In this document: positions 8,847 to 19,751 of the stretch, piece after piece | Numbering within the stretch: position 1 is the first letter of the stretch | Layout of the letters: each line of letters opens with the position of its first letter | From: Halomonas sp. 1513 | GTDB lineage: Bacteria; Pseudomonadota; Gammaproteobacteria; Pseudomonadales; Halomonadaceae | Assembly: GCA_001971685.1 (NCBI GenBank) | Contig: CP019326.1 | Span: 124,001-188,000 of the forward strand | Length of the DNA: 64,000 nucleotides | Reading direction: 5' to 3' | Program-made: the position numbers and the translations under genes | The notes under the pieces: generated by a model | What the model saw: only the letters and a program-made list of their open reading frames with translations | What the model was told of the DNA's origin: nothing | Database searches by the model: none

Positions 8847-11468
8847 ATGCTCAGGGTAGCGCTTCCGGCACTCATCGGCCGACTCAATGCCATCGCCCGC
8901 CAGGGCCTGGAACAGGCCGCCGTGCTGTGCGCCGAACAGCAGGCGCCGGAGGTCACCGCCGGGCACCTGCTGCAGGCGCTGATCGACCAGCCGCTGTGCG
9001 ACCTGCGCAGCCTGCTCGACACGCTGGAGATCGACGCCGAGACGCTGCGTGCGCGGCTGGCCGAGGAGACTCGCCCGGCCCAGGATCTCGAGGTCGCCAC
9101 GCCAAGCTTCTCGCCGCTGCTGGTCGAGCTGCTGCAGGACGCCTGGCTGCTGGCCGCCACCGAGTACGGCCACCAGACGCTGCGCAGCGGGGTGATCTTC
9201 ACCGCGCTGTTGCACAACGCCTCGCGCTACCTGGGGCCGCGCAGCCAGGCGCTGCTCGCCGGGATCAACCGCGAGAGCCTGCGCGCCAATCTCGAACGGC
9301 TCAGCGCGGATTCCGCCGAGGCCCCGCGTGACAGCGACGCAGCGCCAGCGCGGCGCAGCAGCGCCGCCGGCGCAGGCGACAGCGCCCTGGCGCGCTTCGC
9401 CACCTCGCTCACCGAGCAGGCCCGGCGCGGCGAGCTCGACCCGGTGCTGGGCCGCGATCCCGAGATCGACCAGATGCTCGATATCCTCGGTCGGCGGCGC
9501 AAGAACAACCCCATCGTGATCGGCGATGCCGGGGTCGGCAAGAGCGCCGTGGTCGAGGGGCTGGCGGCGCGCATCGTGGCCGGCGAGGTACCCACGGCGC
9601 TGGCCGATGTCGAGCTGATGACCCTCGACCTCGGCGCGCTGCAGGCCGGTGCTGCGGTCAAGGGCGAGTTCGAGAAGCGTCTCAAGGCGGTGATCGACGA
9701 GGTCAAGCATGCCGCCAAGCCGACCCTGCTGTTCATCGACGAGGCGCACACCCTGATCGGCGCCGGCAACCAGGAGGGCGGCGGCGATGCCGCCAACCTG
9801 CTCAAGCCGGCGCTGGCGCGGGGCGAGCTGCGCACCATTGCCGCCACCACCTGGCGCGAGTACAAGAAGTACTTCGAGAAGGACCCGGCGCTGTCGCGGC
9901 GCTTTCAGCCGGTGGCGCTGGCCGAGCCCAGCGTCGAGCAGGCGCTGGTGATCCTGCGCGGCCTGCGCGACGTCTACGAGCGGGCCCACGGCGTGCTGAT
10001 CGGCGACAGCGGCCTGCGCGCCGCCGCGGCCCTCTCGGCGCGCTATCTGGCCGGCCGCCAGCTGCCCGACAAGGCCATCGACGTGCTGGATACCGCCTGT
10101 GCACGGCTCTCCCAGGCGCTGGAGACGCCGCCGCGGCGGCTCAGCCACCTCAAGAGCGAGCATCTGGCCACGCTGCGCGAGCGCGACCAGCTCGAGCGCG
10201 AGGCGCTGCTGGGCCGCAGCCCCGACGCCGAGCAGCGCGACGAACTGGCGGCGCGGCTGGGCCGGCTGGACGACGAGCTGGCCAGCCTGGAGGCGGCCTG
10301 GCAGCAGCAGCGCGAGTGCGTCGATGCCATCGTCGCGCTGCATCGCCAGTTGCTCGACGGCGAGGAGGACAAGAGCGAAGAGCAGGACGCGGCCGACCCC
10401 CACGCCGCCCTGGCCGAGCACGAGGCGCGCCTGCGCGAACTGCAGCAGGCGTTCGCGCTGGTCAATGCCAGCGTCGAGGAGGCGCAGATCGCCCAGGTCA
10501 TCGGCGACTGGACCGGGGTGCCGGTGGAGCGCATGACCAGCGACGAGCTGACCCGTCTAACCGAGCTGCCCACCCACCTGGGGCGGCTGGTGCAGGGGCA
10601 GGAGATCGCCATCGAACGGGTTCACCGCCACCTGCTGACCGCGCGCGCCGACCTGCGCCGCCCCGGCCGGCCGCTGGGCGCCTTCCTGCTGGTTGGGCCC
10701 AGCGGCGTAGGCAAGACCGAGACCGTGGTGCAGATCGCCGAGCACCTCTACGGCGGCCGCCAGTTCCTCACCACCATCAACATGTCCGAGTACCAGGAGA
10801 AGCACACCGTATCGCGGCTGATCGGCTCGCCGCCGGGCTATGTGGGCTTCGGCGAGGGCGGCCTGCTGACCGAGGCGATCCGTCAGCGTCCCTACTCGGT
10901 GGTGCTGCTCGACGAGGTCGAGAAGGCCCACCCCGACGTGCTCAACCTGTTCTACCAGGCCTTCGACAAGGGCGAACTGGCCGACGGCGAGGGGCGCCTG
11001 ATCGACTGCAAGAACGTGGTGTTCTTCCTCACCTCCAACCTCGGCTTTGAAGCCATCGTCGCCCACGGCGATGACCGCGAGGCGCTGGACGCCGCGCTCT
11101 ACCCGGTGCTGGCCGACTTCTTCAAGCCGGCGCTGCTGGCACGCATGGAAGTGGTGCCCTACCTGCCGCTCTCCGGCGCGACCCTGCAGGCCATCGTCGC
11201 CGCCAAGCTCGAGACCCTGGCACGGCGCATCGGCGAGCGCCACCGGCACGCCGAGGTGCACCTCGATGACGCCCTGCGCGACGCCATCTGCGCCCGCGCC
11301 ACGCGCAGCGAGAACGGCGCCCGCATGCTCGAGTCGGTGATCGACGGCGAACTGCTGCCGCCGCTCTCCCAGGCGCTGCTCGAGCGCATGGCGCGGCGCG
11401 AGACGGTGACTCGAGTGGCGCTGGGCTTGGATGCCGAGAGCGGCGCCTTTACCGCGGAGGTGGCGTAA
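8847..11468 (+). CDS. tssH: T6SS sheath-disassembly ATPase TssH (ClpV)
   Basis: ClpV is a hexameric AAA+ ATPase that unfolds contracted TssBC sheaths so that they can be reused. The 873-residue protein has a Clp N-domain (about residues 1-150). The first AAA+ module has Walker A GDAGVGKSA near residue 226 and Walker B LLFIDEAHTL. A coiled middle region follows, then a second module with GPSGVGKTE near residue 617 and VVLLDEVEKAH. The open frame extends back to 8541 inside tssL, but ATG 8847 has an AGGAGA sequence upstream and gives the family N-terminus. Confidence 0.97.
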   Translation: MLRVALPALIGRLNAIARQGLEQAAVLCAEQQAPEVTAGHLLQALIDQPLCDLRSLLDTLEIDAETLRARLAEETRPAQDLEVATPSFSPLLVELLQDAWLLAATEYGHQTLRSGVIFTALLHNASRYLGPRSQALLAGINRESLRANLERLSADSAEAPRDSDAAPARRSSAAGAGDSALARFATSLTEQARRGELDPVLGRDPEIDQMLDILGRRRKNNPIVIGDAGVGKSAVVEGLAARIVAGEVPTALADVELMTLDLGALQAGAAVKGEFEKRLKAVIDEVKHAAKPTLLFIDEAHTLIGAGNQEGGGDAANLLKPALARGELRTIAATTWREYKKYFEKDPALSRRFQPVALAEPSVEQALVILRGLRDVYERAHGVLIGDSGLRAAAALSARYLAGRQLPDKAIDVLDTACARLSQALETPPRRLSHLKSEHLATLRERDQLEREALLGRSPDAEQRDELAARLGRLDDELASLEAAWQQQRECVDAIVALHRQLLDGEEDKSEEQDAADPHAALAEHEARLRELQQAFALVNASVEEAQIAQVIGDWTGVPVERMTSDELTRLTELPTHLGRLVQGQEIAIERVHRHLLTARADLRRPGRPLGAFLLVGPSGVGKTETVVQIAEHLYGGRQFLTTINMSEYQEKHTVSRLIGSPPGYVGFGEGGLLTEAIRQRPYSVVLLDEVEKAHPDVLNLFYQAFDKGELADGEGRLIDCKNVVFFLTSNLGFEAIVAHGDDREALDAALYPVLADFFKPALLARMEVVPYLPLSGATLQAIVAAKLETLARRIGERHRHAEVHLDDALRDAICARATRSENGARMLESVIDGELLPPLSQALLERMARRETVTRVALGLDAESGAFTAEVA

Positions 11469-11472
11469 CACC

Positions 11473-13058
<1,586 letters not shown>

Positions 13059-13062
<4 letters not shown>

Positions 13063-13700
13063 ATGTGATGCGAGTGATATGGCCGAGCGGCCAGGCCGCC
13101 CTGGTGGGGCTGCTGCTCGCGCTGAGTCAAGCGGCCATTGCCGATCCGCTCGAGGCGGCGCGTGAGTGTGCCGCCGAGCCCTCGCGGCTCGAGCGCCTGG
13201 GCTGCTATGACGCCCTGTTTAAGGACCTGGACGAGGCGGCGGACGAGGTCGGCCTGCCACCACTGTGGCACGCCATCGAGCGCCTGGAAGCCGGCCGCGA
13301 TGCCGACGATTTTTCGCTGCGCGTCGACGCGCGTAACGGCGACGTGCTGCTCAGTGCTCCGGCCCGCGGCACCACGCCGCCGCGGCCGCTGCTGGTGATC
13401 GCCTGCGAGAAGTCGATCACCCGCTTCCAGCTGCACCTGCCCGAGGCCCTCGATGTGCCGCGGGCGGAGCTGACCCTGGGCGCCGGCGGCCGGGCGCTGA
13501 GCCAGGCGTGGCGGGTGCGTGATGCCGGCCATGTGGTCAGCGGCGGCCGCGGCCTGCCAGCGATCGAGACCCTGCGTCAACTGCTCGACGCAGACGAACT
13601 GCTATTGGCCAGCGAGGTCGCCACCCTCGACGGGCTGCGCTTCGATATCGGCGAGCTGCGTCAGCGCATCCAGCCGCTGCGCGACAGCTGTCGTTGGTGA
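13059..13700 (+). CDS. vasI: T6SS-associated periplasmic protein VasI/TagO
   Basis: The 213-residue protein starts with a probable Sec signal peptide (about residues 1-28, ending LSQAAIA). It then carries the VasI/TagO pattern: DPLEAARECAAEPSRLERLGCYDALF, a Cys-paired segment, and a late IACEKSITRFQL strand. Members are accessory T6SS proteins whose exact role is unsettled. The genomic slot between vasH and the ImpA_N gene matches V. cholerae VCA0118. ATG 13059 overlaps the vasH stop; the longer frame from 13032 is less likely. Confidence 0.86.
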
Positions 13701-13708
13701 GGGAATCC

Positions 13709-15139
13709 ATGCGTATCACGTCCGACACTCAGCTTGCCGCACTGCTCGCCCCGCTGGGCGAGTCGCGGGTCGGCGCCGACGTCGAGGAGAGCGCGGACTA
13801 CCTGTGGCTCGACGAGGAGATGATGAAGGTCGGCTCGCTGCAGCACGGCGAGGTCGACTGGGAGGGCGCCGAGACCCGCGCCGTGCGCCTGCTCGGCCAG
13901 GCGGGCAAGGACCTGCGGGTGCTGGGGCATCTGCTGCACTGCCTGCAGCGCGACGGCGACGCGGTGCGCTTTGCGCTGTCGCTGCGGCTGCTGGCCGGCT
14001 GCCTCGAGCAGTGGTGGGACGCCGCCTACCCCTATGCCGGGCCGCGTGGCGCCAAGCGTCGTCCGCGGCTGTTCGCGCAGTTCGCCCAGCGCGCGGTGAA
14101 GCTCGCCGCTGCGCTCGACTTCGGTAGCGCCGAGGACGAATACCAGGCCTGCCAGCAGGCCCTGGAGGCGCTGCGCGAGGCGGCCACGGCCCGCCAGCTG
14201 CCCGACGATGCCCTGGCCGAGCTGGCGCGCCAGCTGCACGCCCTGCGGCCAAGCCGTGAAGCGCCGCCCCCCGCGGCGGCGAGCAATGCCGCGTCGGCAG
14301 CCAACACCCCGGGGGCGAGCACGCCGCCGGCGAATAGCGCCACCAAGCTGCCCGAGCTACGCCTGGAGGCGTGCAATGAGCGCGCCAACCGCCAGGTGCT
14401 GCTCAAGCTGGCCGACTTCCTCAACGAGCAGTCGCCCGGCGAGGCGCTCGGCTATCGCCTGCGCCGCCACGCCATCTGGTCCGCGATCCAGGCGCTGCCG
14501 GCGTCGCGGGAGGGCGGCCGTACCGAGCTGGCGCCGGTCTCCGCCGACCGCATCGCCGACTACCGCGAGGCACTGGCCAAGGGCGGCGACCTGGCGCTGT
14601 GGCGGCGCATCGAGAACAGCCTGGCGGTCAGCCCTTACTGGCTGGAGGGCCACCGGCTCAGCGCCCAGCTGGCCGAGCGGCTCGGCCACGCTCGCTGTGC
14701 GGCGGCGATTCGCGACGAGGCGGCGCGCTTTCTCGAACGGCTGCCGGGCATCGAGGCGCTGAGCTTCAACGATGCCAGCCCGTTCGTCGACGACGAGACG
14801 CTGCGCTGGCTGCACAGCGCCCCCGGGGCCGCCGGCGAGGCGCGCGGCGGCGGCGACGCCGAGCCGTGGCAGGTGGCCCTCGACGCCGCCCGCGAGTGCC
14901 TCGACAGCGAAGGCCTGGCGCCGGCGCTGGGCATGCTCGACCAGGGCCTGGCCGCGGCGCGCTCGCCCCGCGACAGCGCCTACTGGCGGCTGGCCAGTGC
15001 CGACCTGATGGCGGCGGCGGGCCTCGAGAGCCTGGCCCAGCAGCACTACCAGGCCCTGCACGACGCAGTGGCCGGACTCGAATTGGAGCAGTGGGAGCCG
15101 GCGCTGGTCGCACGGCTTCGGGCATCGCTCAAGGGCTGA
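13709..15139 (+). CDS. tssA: T6SS protein TssA (ImpA_N family, VasJ)
   Basis: TssA proteins cap or prime the growing tail tube and sheath. This one has 476 residues. Its ImpA N-terminal domain (about residues 20-160) has ESADYLWLDEEMMKV and LLAGCLEQWWDAAYPY. An Ala/Pro-rich linker near residues 185-215 separates it from a C-terminal domain with a VasJ-like YRLRRHAIWSAIQALP segment. The start ATG 13709 is preceded by a GTGAGGGA sequence, so the TTG at 13694 is rejected. A 79-base spacer precedes tssM and holds only an 11-codon reading frame with weak support. Confidence 0.9.
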   Translation: MRITSDTQLAALLAPLGESRVGADVEESADYLWLDEEMMKVGSLQHGEVDWEGAETRAVRLLGQAGKDLRVLGHLLHCLQRDGDAVRFALSLRLLAGCLEQWWDAAYPYAGPRGAKRRPRLFAQFAQRAVKLAAALDFGSAEDEYQACQQALEALREAATARQLPDDALAELARQLHALRPSREAPPPAAASNAASAANTPGASTPPANSATKLPELRLEACNERANRQVLLKLADFLNEQSPGEALGYRLRRHAIWSAIQALPASREGGRTELAPVSADRIADYREALAKGGDLALWRRIENSLAVSPYWLEGHRLSAQLAERLGHARCAAAIRDEAARFLERLPGIEALSFNDASPFVDDETLRWLHSAPGAAGEARGGGDAEPWQVALDAARECLDSEGLAPALGMLDQGLAAARSPRDSAYWRLASADLMAAAGLESLAQQHYQALHDAVAGLELEQWEPALVARLRASLKG

Positions 15140-15218
15140 TGCCGAGTAACAGGCGCTGCGCGCGCAGGAGCACGACCATGCATGACACAACGCACGACAG
15201 GGACGAGGGATAAGGCTC

Positions 15219-18200
15219 ATGTGGAGAGGAATCAAGTCGGCGCTGGGCCGCTTCGTGCCTGGCGCATCACGCGCCCAAAGCAACGTCAATCAGGCCAAGG
15301 GGCATGCCAACAAGGCCAAGGGGCTCAAGCGCGTCATCGTGGCGCTGTGGTGGCTGCTGTTGATCGCCCTGGTGGTGGCGATCTGGTGGCTGGGGCCGCG
15401 CTGGGAGGTCCGTGAGGTCTTCCCGCTCGGCCCCTGGCCCAACCGCCTGCTGGCGACCCTGGCGCTGGTCACCGTGGTGGCAGTGGTATGGGGCGTGCGG
15501 CTGGCGCGCCGCCTGCGCCAGGTCGATGAAGAACGCAGCCACACCGAGCGTCTGCAGCTCGACCCCGCCCAGGCCCAGGTAGAGCGCCAGGAAGCGACCC
15601 TCGACGCGACCCTGTACGAGCTGGAGGACAGCTTGGGCGGCGGTGGCAGCGCGCGCTACAAGCTGCCCTGGTACCTGGTGATGGGCATCGAAAATGCCGG
15701 CAAGACCAGCCTGATCAACCGCTCCGGGCAGAACTTCTCCCTCACCCACGTGATGAAGGCCTCCGGCCAGGGCAAGAAGCACGGCCAGTTCGGCTTCGAC
15801 TGGTGGATCGGCGACAAGGCGGTACTGATCGACCCCGACGGCGAGCTGCTCACCCAGGGCGCGCTGGAGGGCGGCGAGCCCCAGGAAGTCCAGAGCCGGC
15901 TGTGGGACCACTTCGTCGACTGGCTGGAGCACCGGCGTGCGCAACGCCCGCTGGACGGCGTGGTGCTGGTACTCGACCTGGCGCGCCTCAGCGATGCCCG
16001 GGTCGCGGTGCGCAAGGCCTACGCCTCGCTGCTGCGTGCCCGCCTGCGCGAGCTGATGGAGCGCCACGGCGCGCGCCTGCCGGTCTATGTGACCTTCAGC
16101 AAGATGGACCTGCTGCACGGCTTCGATGACTTCTTCCGCCACTACTCGCGCGCCGCGCGCCGCGCGCCGCTGGGCTTCACCTTCAGCCCCGAGTCGATCG
16201 AGCGGCCCGGGCTATGGGAGAGCGAGTTCGGCGACTCCTTCGACGCCATGCTCGAGCGCCTCAATGCCAGCCTGCCGACGCTGCTCGCCGAGTGCCGTGA
16301 CCGTGAGGAGCGCGAGGCGGTGTTCCGCTTCGTGCGCCAGCTCGCCGGCTTGCGTGACGTGCTGCAGGGCTTCCTGACCGAGGCGCTGTCCAGCGACCGC
16401 TTCTCCACCGCGGCCATGGTCCGCGGCACCTACTTCACCTCGGTGTATCAGCAGGGCGTGCCCGAAGATCCCTTCGTCGACGCCGCGGCGCGCCGCTACG
16501 GCATGGCCGACAGCGTGCAGCCGGCCCATCGGGCGGCACGCAGCGCGCTCTACTTCACCGAGGAGCTGTTCGACAAGGTGATCTACCCCGAGGCGGGGCT
16601 GGCCGGCGACAACACCCGCGCCGCCCGGCGTCGCCAGCGGCTGCGCCGCGTCAGCATGCTGGCGTGCCTGTTCGTGGGGGCGGCCATGGTCGGCGGCTGG
16701 AGTCACTTCTACCAGAAGAACGCCGCTGCGCTGGCCGATGTCGAGGCGCGCACCGAGGCCTTCCTCGCCGCGCAGCCCTCCGAGCTGCACAGCGACGACC
16801 CCACCGGCTATGCCCTGCTCGAACCGCTCGACCGCCTGCGCGGCGCCACCCTGGCCTTCGGCGACCACCGCGAGCAGATGCCGCTGATCGCCGATATGGG
16901 GCTCTACCAGGGCGCCGTGGGGCGCGACGTCGAAAGCGCCTACCTGGCGATGCTCGAGTACCACTTCCTGCCCTCGCTGATGGTCGGGATCATGGATGAC
17001 ATGAACCGTGCCGAAGAGGGCAGCAACGAGCAGCTGGCGCTGCTGCGCATCCTGCGCATGATGTCGGATGCCAGCGGCCGCCAGGCCGAGCGGGTGCACG
17101 ACTTCATGGCGCGCCGCTGGCAGCGCGAATTCCCGCAGCGCGGCAGCGTCCAGGAGCGCCTGCTGGCGCACCTCGACTACGCCCTGGCCTTTACCGACCT
17201 CGAAGGCCATGCCGCCGCCGGCGACCGCCAGGCCGAACTGGCCATGCAGCCGCTGCGCGGCAGCATCGAGAGCGCCCAGCAGGCGCTCGCCCGCCAGCCC
17301 ATGGACGAGCGCGTCTACGCCACCCTCAAGGCCGGCAGCGACCGCCGCAGCGGCGCCGTGCTGGACCTGCGCCAGGGCGTTGGGCCGACCTTCAGCGCGG
17401 TGTTCATGGCGCGCGACGACGACCCGGACAATGTGCGCACTCCCAGCCTGACGACGCGCAACGGCTTCGAGGGCTATTTCCTGCAGGAGCTCGACCAGGC
17501 CACCGACCTGGCGCTGATCGACCTGTGGGTGCTGGGCCAGCGCGACGACATCGACTTCAGCGAGGCCGATCAGCGCCAGCTGCAGGATGCCCTGCGCGAG
17601 CGCTACGTCAGCGACTACCACGTCACCTGGCGCCAGGCCCTCGACGATATCGCGCTGGTGCCGATCCCCGACATCGACCAGGCGGTGGTCGTGGCCGATG
17701 CGCTGCTCGGCGCCAGTCGCCCGCTGGACCGGCTGCTCGGCGAGGTCGCCACCCACACCCGGCTCTATCCCGAGCTGCCCGAGGACGACGAGACTGCGCG
17801 CCGCGCGCTGGAGCGCTCGCCGCGCTACCGCCTGGCCGGCGATATCGAGCGCCACTTCCGCGATCTCAACGGCCTGCTCGAGGCGCGCAACGGCAATCCG
17901 GCGCAGCTCACCGAGATCAAGGAGGCGATCGCCGAGCTGCGCGACTACCTGCGCCAGGTGCAGGGCGCCAGCGATCCGGGCCGCGCGGCCTTCGTCAGCG
18001 CTCGCGACCGCCTGGCGCTGCGCGGCGGCGACCCGATCCACAACCTGCAGCGCATCGCCGAGGACACCCCGGCGCCGGTCGACGGCATGCTCGAGAGTCT
18101 CGCCGACCAGAGCTGGCAGCTGCTGATGGCCAGCGCCATTCGCCACCTCGAGCACCAGTGGCTGGATGACGTGGTGGCGCCCTACCAGGAGCGCCTGGCC

Positions 18201-18869
18201 GGCCGCTACCCGCTGGCACCGAGTGCCTCGCGGGACGTGGCGCTCGCCGACTTCGAGACCTTCTTCGCCCCCGGCGGCACCCTCGATGCCTTCTATCAGG
18301 ACAACCTGCGGCCGTTTATCGAGGAGGCGCCCCAGGAGCTGCTCGATGCCGACGGCAACTCGCTGCTGCGCGACAGCGTGTTTACCGCCGTGCAGCGCGC
18401 CGAGCGCATCCGCGAGGCCTACTTCGGCCGCGACGGTGCCCTCGACGTGGAGTTCTCCCTCGAGCCGGTCAGCCTCAGCCCCGACAAGCGGCGCAGCGTG
18501 ATCAGCGTCGATGGACAACTGATCGAGTACGCCCACAGCGCCAGCAGCCGGGTCTCGATGATCTGGCCCAATGCGCTGCGCGGCGGCACCGAGAGCCGCG
18601 TGACCCTGGTGCCCAGCGAGGTCAACCGCTCGCCGCGCAGCCTGACCCGCGACGGCGCCTGGGCCTGGTTCCGGCTGCTCGACGAGGCCGAGATCACTTC
18701 GGCCAGCGAGCGTGAGCTGGAGCTGCGCTTCAGCGTCGACGGCGGCAGCGTGCGCTACCGCCTGAACGCTAGCGGCTCACGCAATCCCTTTACCCGTCCG
18801 CTGGCTGCCGGCTTCCAGCTGCCCACCGCCCTCTACGCCGAAGGAGGCCTGGATGCTGAGGACACTTAA
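15219..18869 (+). CDS. tssM: T6SS inner-membrane protein TssM (IcmF/VasK)
   Basis: TssM is the large inner-membrane component that spans the periplasm to TssJ. The 1216 residues show two N-terminal membrane helices (about 38-60 and 75-95). A cytoplasmic domain has a complete Walker A motif, GIENAGKTSL near residue 156. A third helix near residue 480 (MLACLFVGAAMVGGW) precedes a long periplasmic region that ends in the IcmF C-terminal beta-rich domain. The intact P-loop places it among TssM proteins that could bind nucleotide. Its end overlaps the next gene by 17 bases. Confidence 0.96.
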   Translation: MWRGIKSALGRFVPGASRAQSNVNQAKGHANKAKGLKRVIVALWWLLLIALVVAIWWLGPRWEVREVFPLGPWPNRLLATLALVTVVAVVWGVRLARRLRQVDEERSHTERLQLDPAQAQVERQEATLDATLYELEDSLGGGGSARYKLPWYLVMGIENAGKTSLINRSGQNFSLTHVMKASGQGKKHGQFGFDWWIGDKAVLIDPDGELLTQGALEGGEPQEVQSRLWDHFVDWLEHRRAQRPLDGVVLVLDLARLSDARVAVRKAYASLLRARLRELMERHGARLPVYVTFSKMDLLHGFDDFFRHYSRAARRAPLGFTFSPESIERPGLWESEFGDSFDAMLERLNASLPTLLAECRDREEREAVFRFVRQLAGLRDVLQGFLTEALSSDRFSTAAMVRGTYFTSVYQQGVPEDPFVDAAARRYGMADSVQPAHRAARSALYFTEELFDKVIYPEAGLAGDNTRAARRRQRLRRVSMLACLFVGAAMVGGWSHFYQKNAAALADVEARTEAFLAAQPSELHSDDPTGYALLEPLDRLRGATLAFGDHREQMPLIADMGLYQGAVGRDVESAYLAMLEYHFLPSLMVGIMDDMNRAEEGSNEQLALLRILRMMSDASGRQAERVHDFMARRWQREFPQRGSVQERLLAHLDYALAFTDLEGHAAAGDRQAELAMQPLRGSIESAQQALARQPMDERVYATLKAGSDRRSGAVLDLRQGVGPTFSAVFMARDDDPDNVRTPSLTTRNGFEGYFLQELDQATDLALIDLWVLGQRDDIDFSEADQRQLQDALRERYVSDYHVTWRQALDDIALVPIPDIDQAVVVADALLGASRPLDRLLGEVATHTRLYPELPEDDETARRALERSPRYRLAGDIERHFRDLNGLLEARNGNPAQLTEIKEAIAELRDYLRQVQGASDPGRAAFVSARDRLALRGGDPIHNLQRIAEDTPAPVDGMLESLADQSWQLLMASAIRHLEHQWLDDVVAPYQERLAGRYPLAPSASRDVALADFETFFAPGGTLDAFYQDNLRPFIEEAPQELLDADGNSLLRDSVFTAVQRAERIREAYFGRDGALDVEFSLEPVSLSPDKRRSVISVDGQLIEYAHSASSRVSMIWPNALRGGTESRVTLVPSEVNRSPRSLTRDGAWAWFRLLDEAEITSASERELELRFSVDGGSVRYRLNASGSRNPFTRPLAAGFQLPTALYAEGGLDAEDT

Positions 18870-19431
18870 GCGGCTGCTGGGGGGCGAGCGCGCCTCCCCG
18901 CCTGCGCGGCAAGCCGGCCAGGCGCTTGGCGGTGGCCTGGCGGCGGCCCGGGAGGCGGATATCCAGCGCTTCCTCGACGCCGCCTGCCGCGCCGACGAGC
19001 GCAACCAGGCGCCCTGGGTGCTGCGCGACGAGGCGCGCATCGAGACCCTGCGCCGGGCGCTGGAGTTCACCCTGCACCGCGGGCTGTGGCTGCAGCGCGA
19101 GGCGCAAGGCGTGGCCCACTGGCAGGGCCGGCTGCTGGCGCTGCGCCACGCCGACGGGCCGCCGCTGGGCATGCTGCTGGCCTGCCGTCCCGACGACGAA
19201 GCCGCCTGGCAGCTGCGCTTCTTCTACATCGAGCCGGAGTGGCAGGGCAGCGCTCACGGCGCCCGGTTGCTGATGGCGGCGCGCCGCAGCCTCAGCGGCA
19301 GCCCGCTGCAGGTGCGCCTGCCGGTCAGCTGCAAGGCAGCCATTAACAGCCTGGAGGCCGCCGGCTTCCAACACATGCATACCGACGCCACCCAGGTGGC
19401 CAGTTTCGAGGCGCCGGCCGAGTGGCACTGA
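18853..19431 (+). CDS. GNAT-fold protein encoded inside the T6SS operon
   Basis: I do not recognise a named family. The 192-residue protein has the shape of a GCN5-related N-acetyltransferase: a WQLRFFYIEPEWQGSAHGARLL segment around residues 117-136, which looks like motif A with a Q/R-x-x-G-x-A/G-type acetyl-CoA loop, and LPVSCKAAINSLEAAGF near 156, where GNAT proteins have their N-x-x-A/S-x-x-x-Y/L-x-x-G-F strand-helix. The N-terminal 55 residues are charged and Ala-rich. It starts inside tssM with AAGGAGG just upstream, so the two are translated together. V. cholerae has VasL in this slot. It could modify a T6SS component or be a non-catalytic relative. Confidence 0.7.
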   Translation: MLRTLKRLLGGERASPPARQAGQALGGGLAAAREADIQRFLDAACRADERNQAPWVLRDEARIETLRRALEFTLHRGLWLQREAQGVAHWQGRLLALRHADGPPLGMLLACRPDDEAAWQLRFFYIEPEWQGSAHGARLLMAARRSLSGSPLQVRLPVSCKAAINSLEAAGFQHMHTDATQVASFEAPAEWH

Positions 19432-19462
19432 CGGCGACGCCCTGACCAGAGGAGGACGACGG

Positions 19463-19750
19463 ATGGGACGCAAGCTCGTACTCGTAGGAGATATCGGTAC
19501 CGACCATGACGGCTTCCCGCCGACGCCGGTCATCGCCGGCAGCCCCACGACCATGATCGATGGCAAGCCGGTGGCGCGCCTGGGCGACCCCCTGGCCCCC
19601 CACGACAAGCCCAAGCACCCGCAGCACCCGCGCGCCATCGCCGAGGGCTCGGGCTCGATCCTGATCGACGGCAAGCCCGCCGCCCTCACCGGCCATGCCG
19701 TGGACTGTGGCGGCGTGGTGATCGGCTCCGCCACCGGGGAGGGCAGCTGA
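19463..19750 (+). CDS. PAAR-domain spike-tip protein
   Basis: PAAR proteins form the sharp metal-bound cone on top of the VgrG trimer and can carry effectors. This 95-residue protein is a PAAR domain with almost no extension. It has two glycine-rich repeats with [15 protein letters not shown] and [16 protein letters not shown], plus His and Cys residues ([14 protein letters not shown]) that could hold the zinc. It follows an AGAGGAGGA ribosome-binding site and ends one base before vgrG, so the two are almost certainly coexpressed. Effector delivery therefore probably relies on VgrG and the DUF4123 adaptor rather than on a PAAR fusion. Confidence 0.93.
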   Translation: MGRKLVLVGDIGTDHDGFPPTPVIAGSPTTMIDGKPVARLGDPLAPHDKPKHPQHPRAIAEGSGSILIDGKPAALTGHAVDCGGVVIGSATGEGS

Positions 19751-19751
19751 G

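Noticed and set aside
15178..15213. An 11-codon frame between tssA and tssM with a CAGGAG sequence before it
   Set aside because: It is too short to call; the peptide is MHDTTHDRDEG. It may only serve translational coupling.
16212..18536. A 774-codon open frame on the minus strand, antisense to tssM
   Set aside because: It is a shadow of high-GC codon use in tssM. Composition is low-complexity Ala/Gln/His and no family motif is seen; similar shadows occur opposite tssC, tssF, tssH and glcB.
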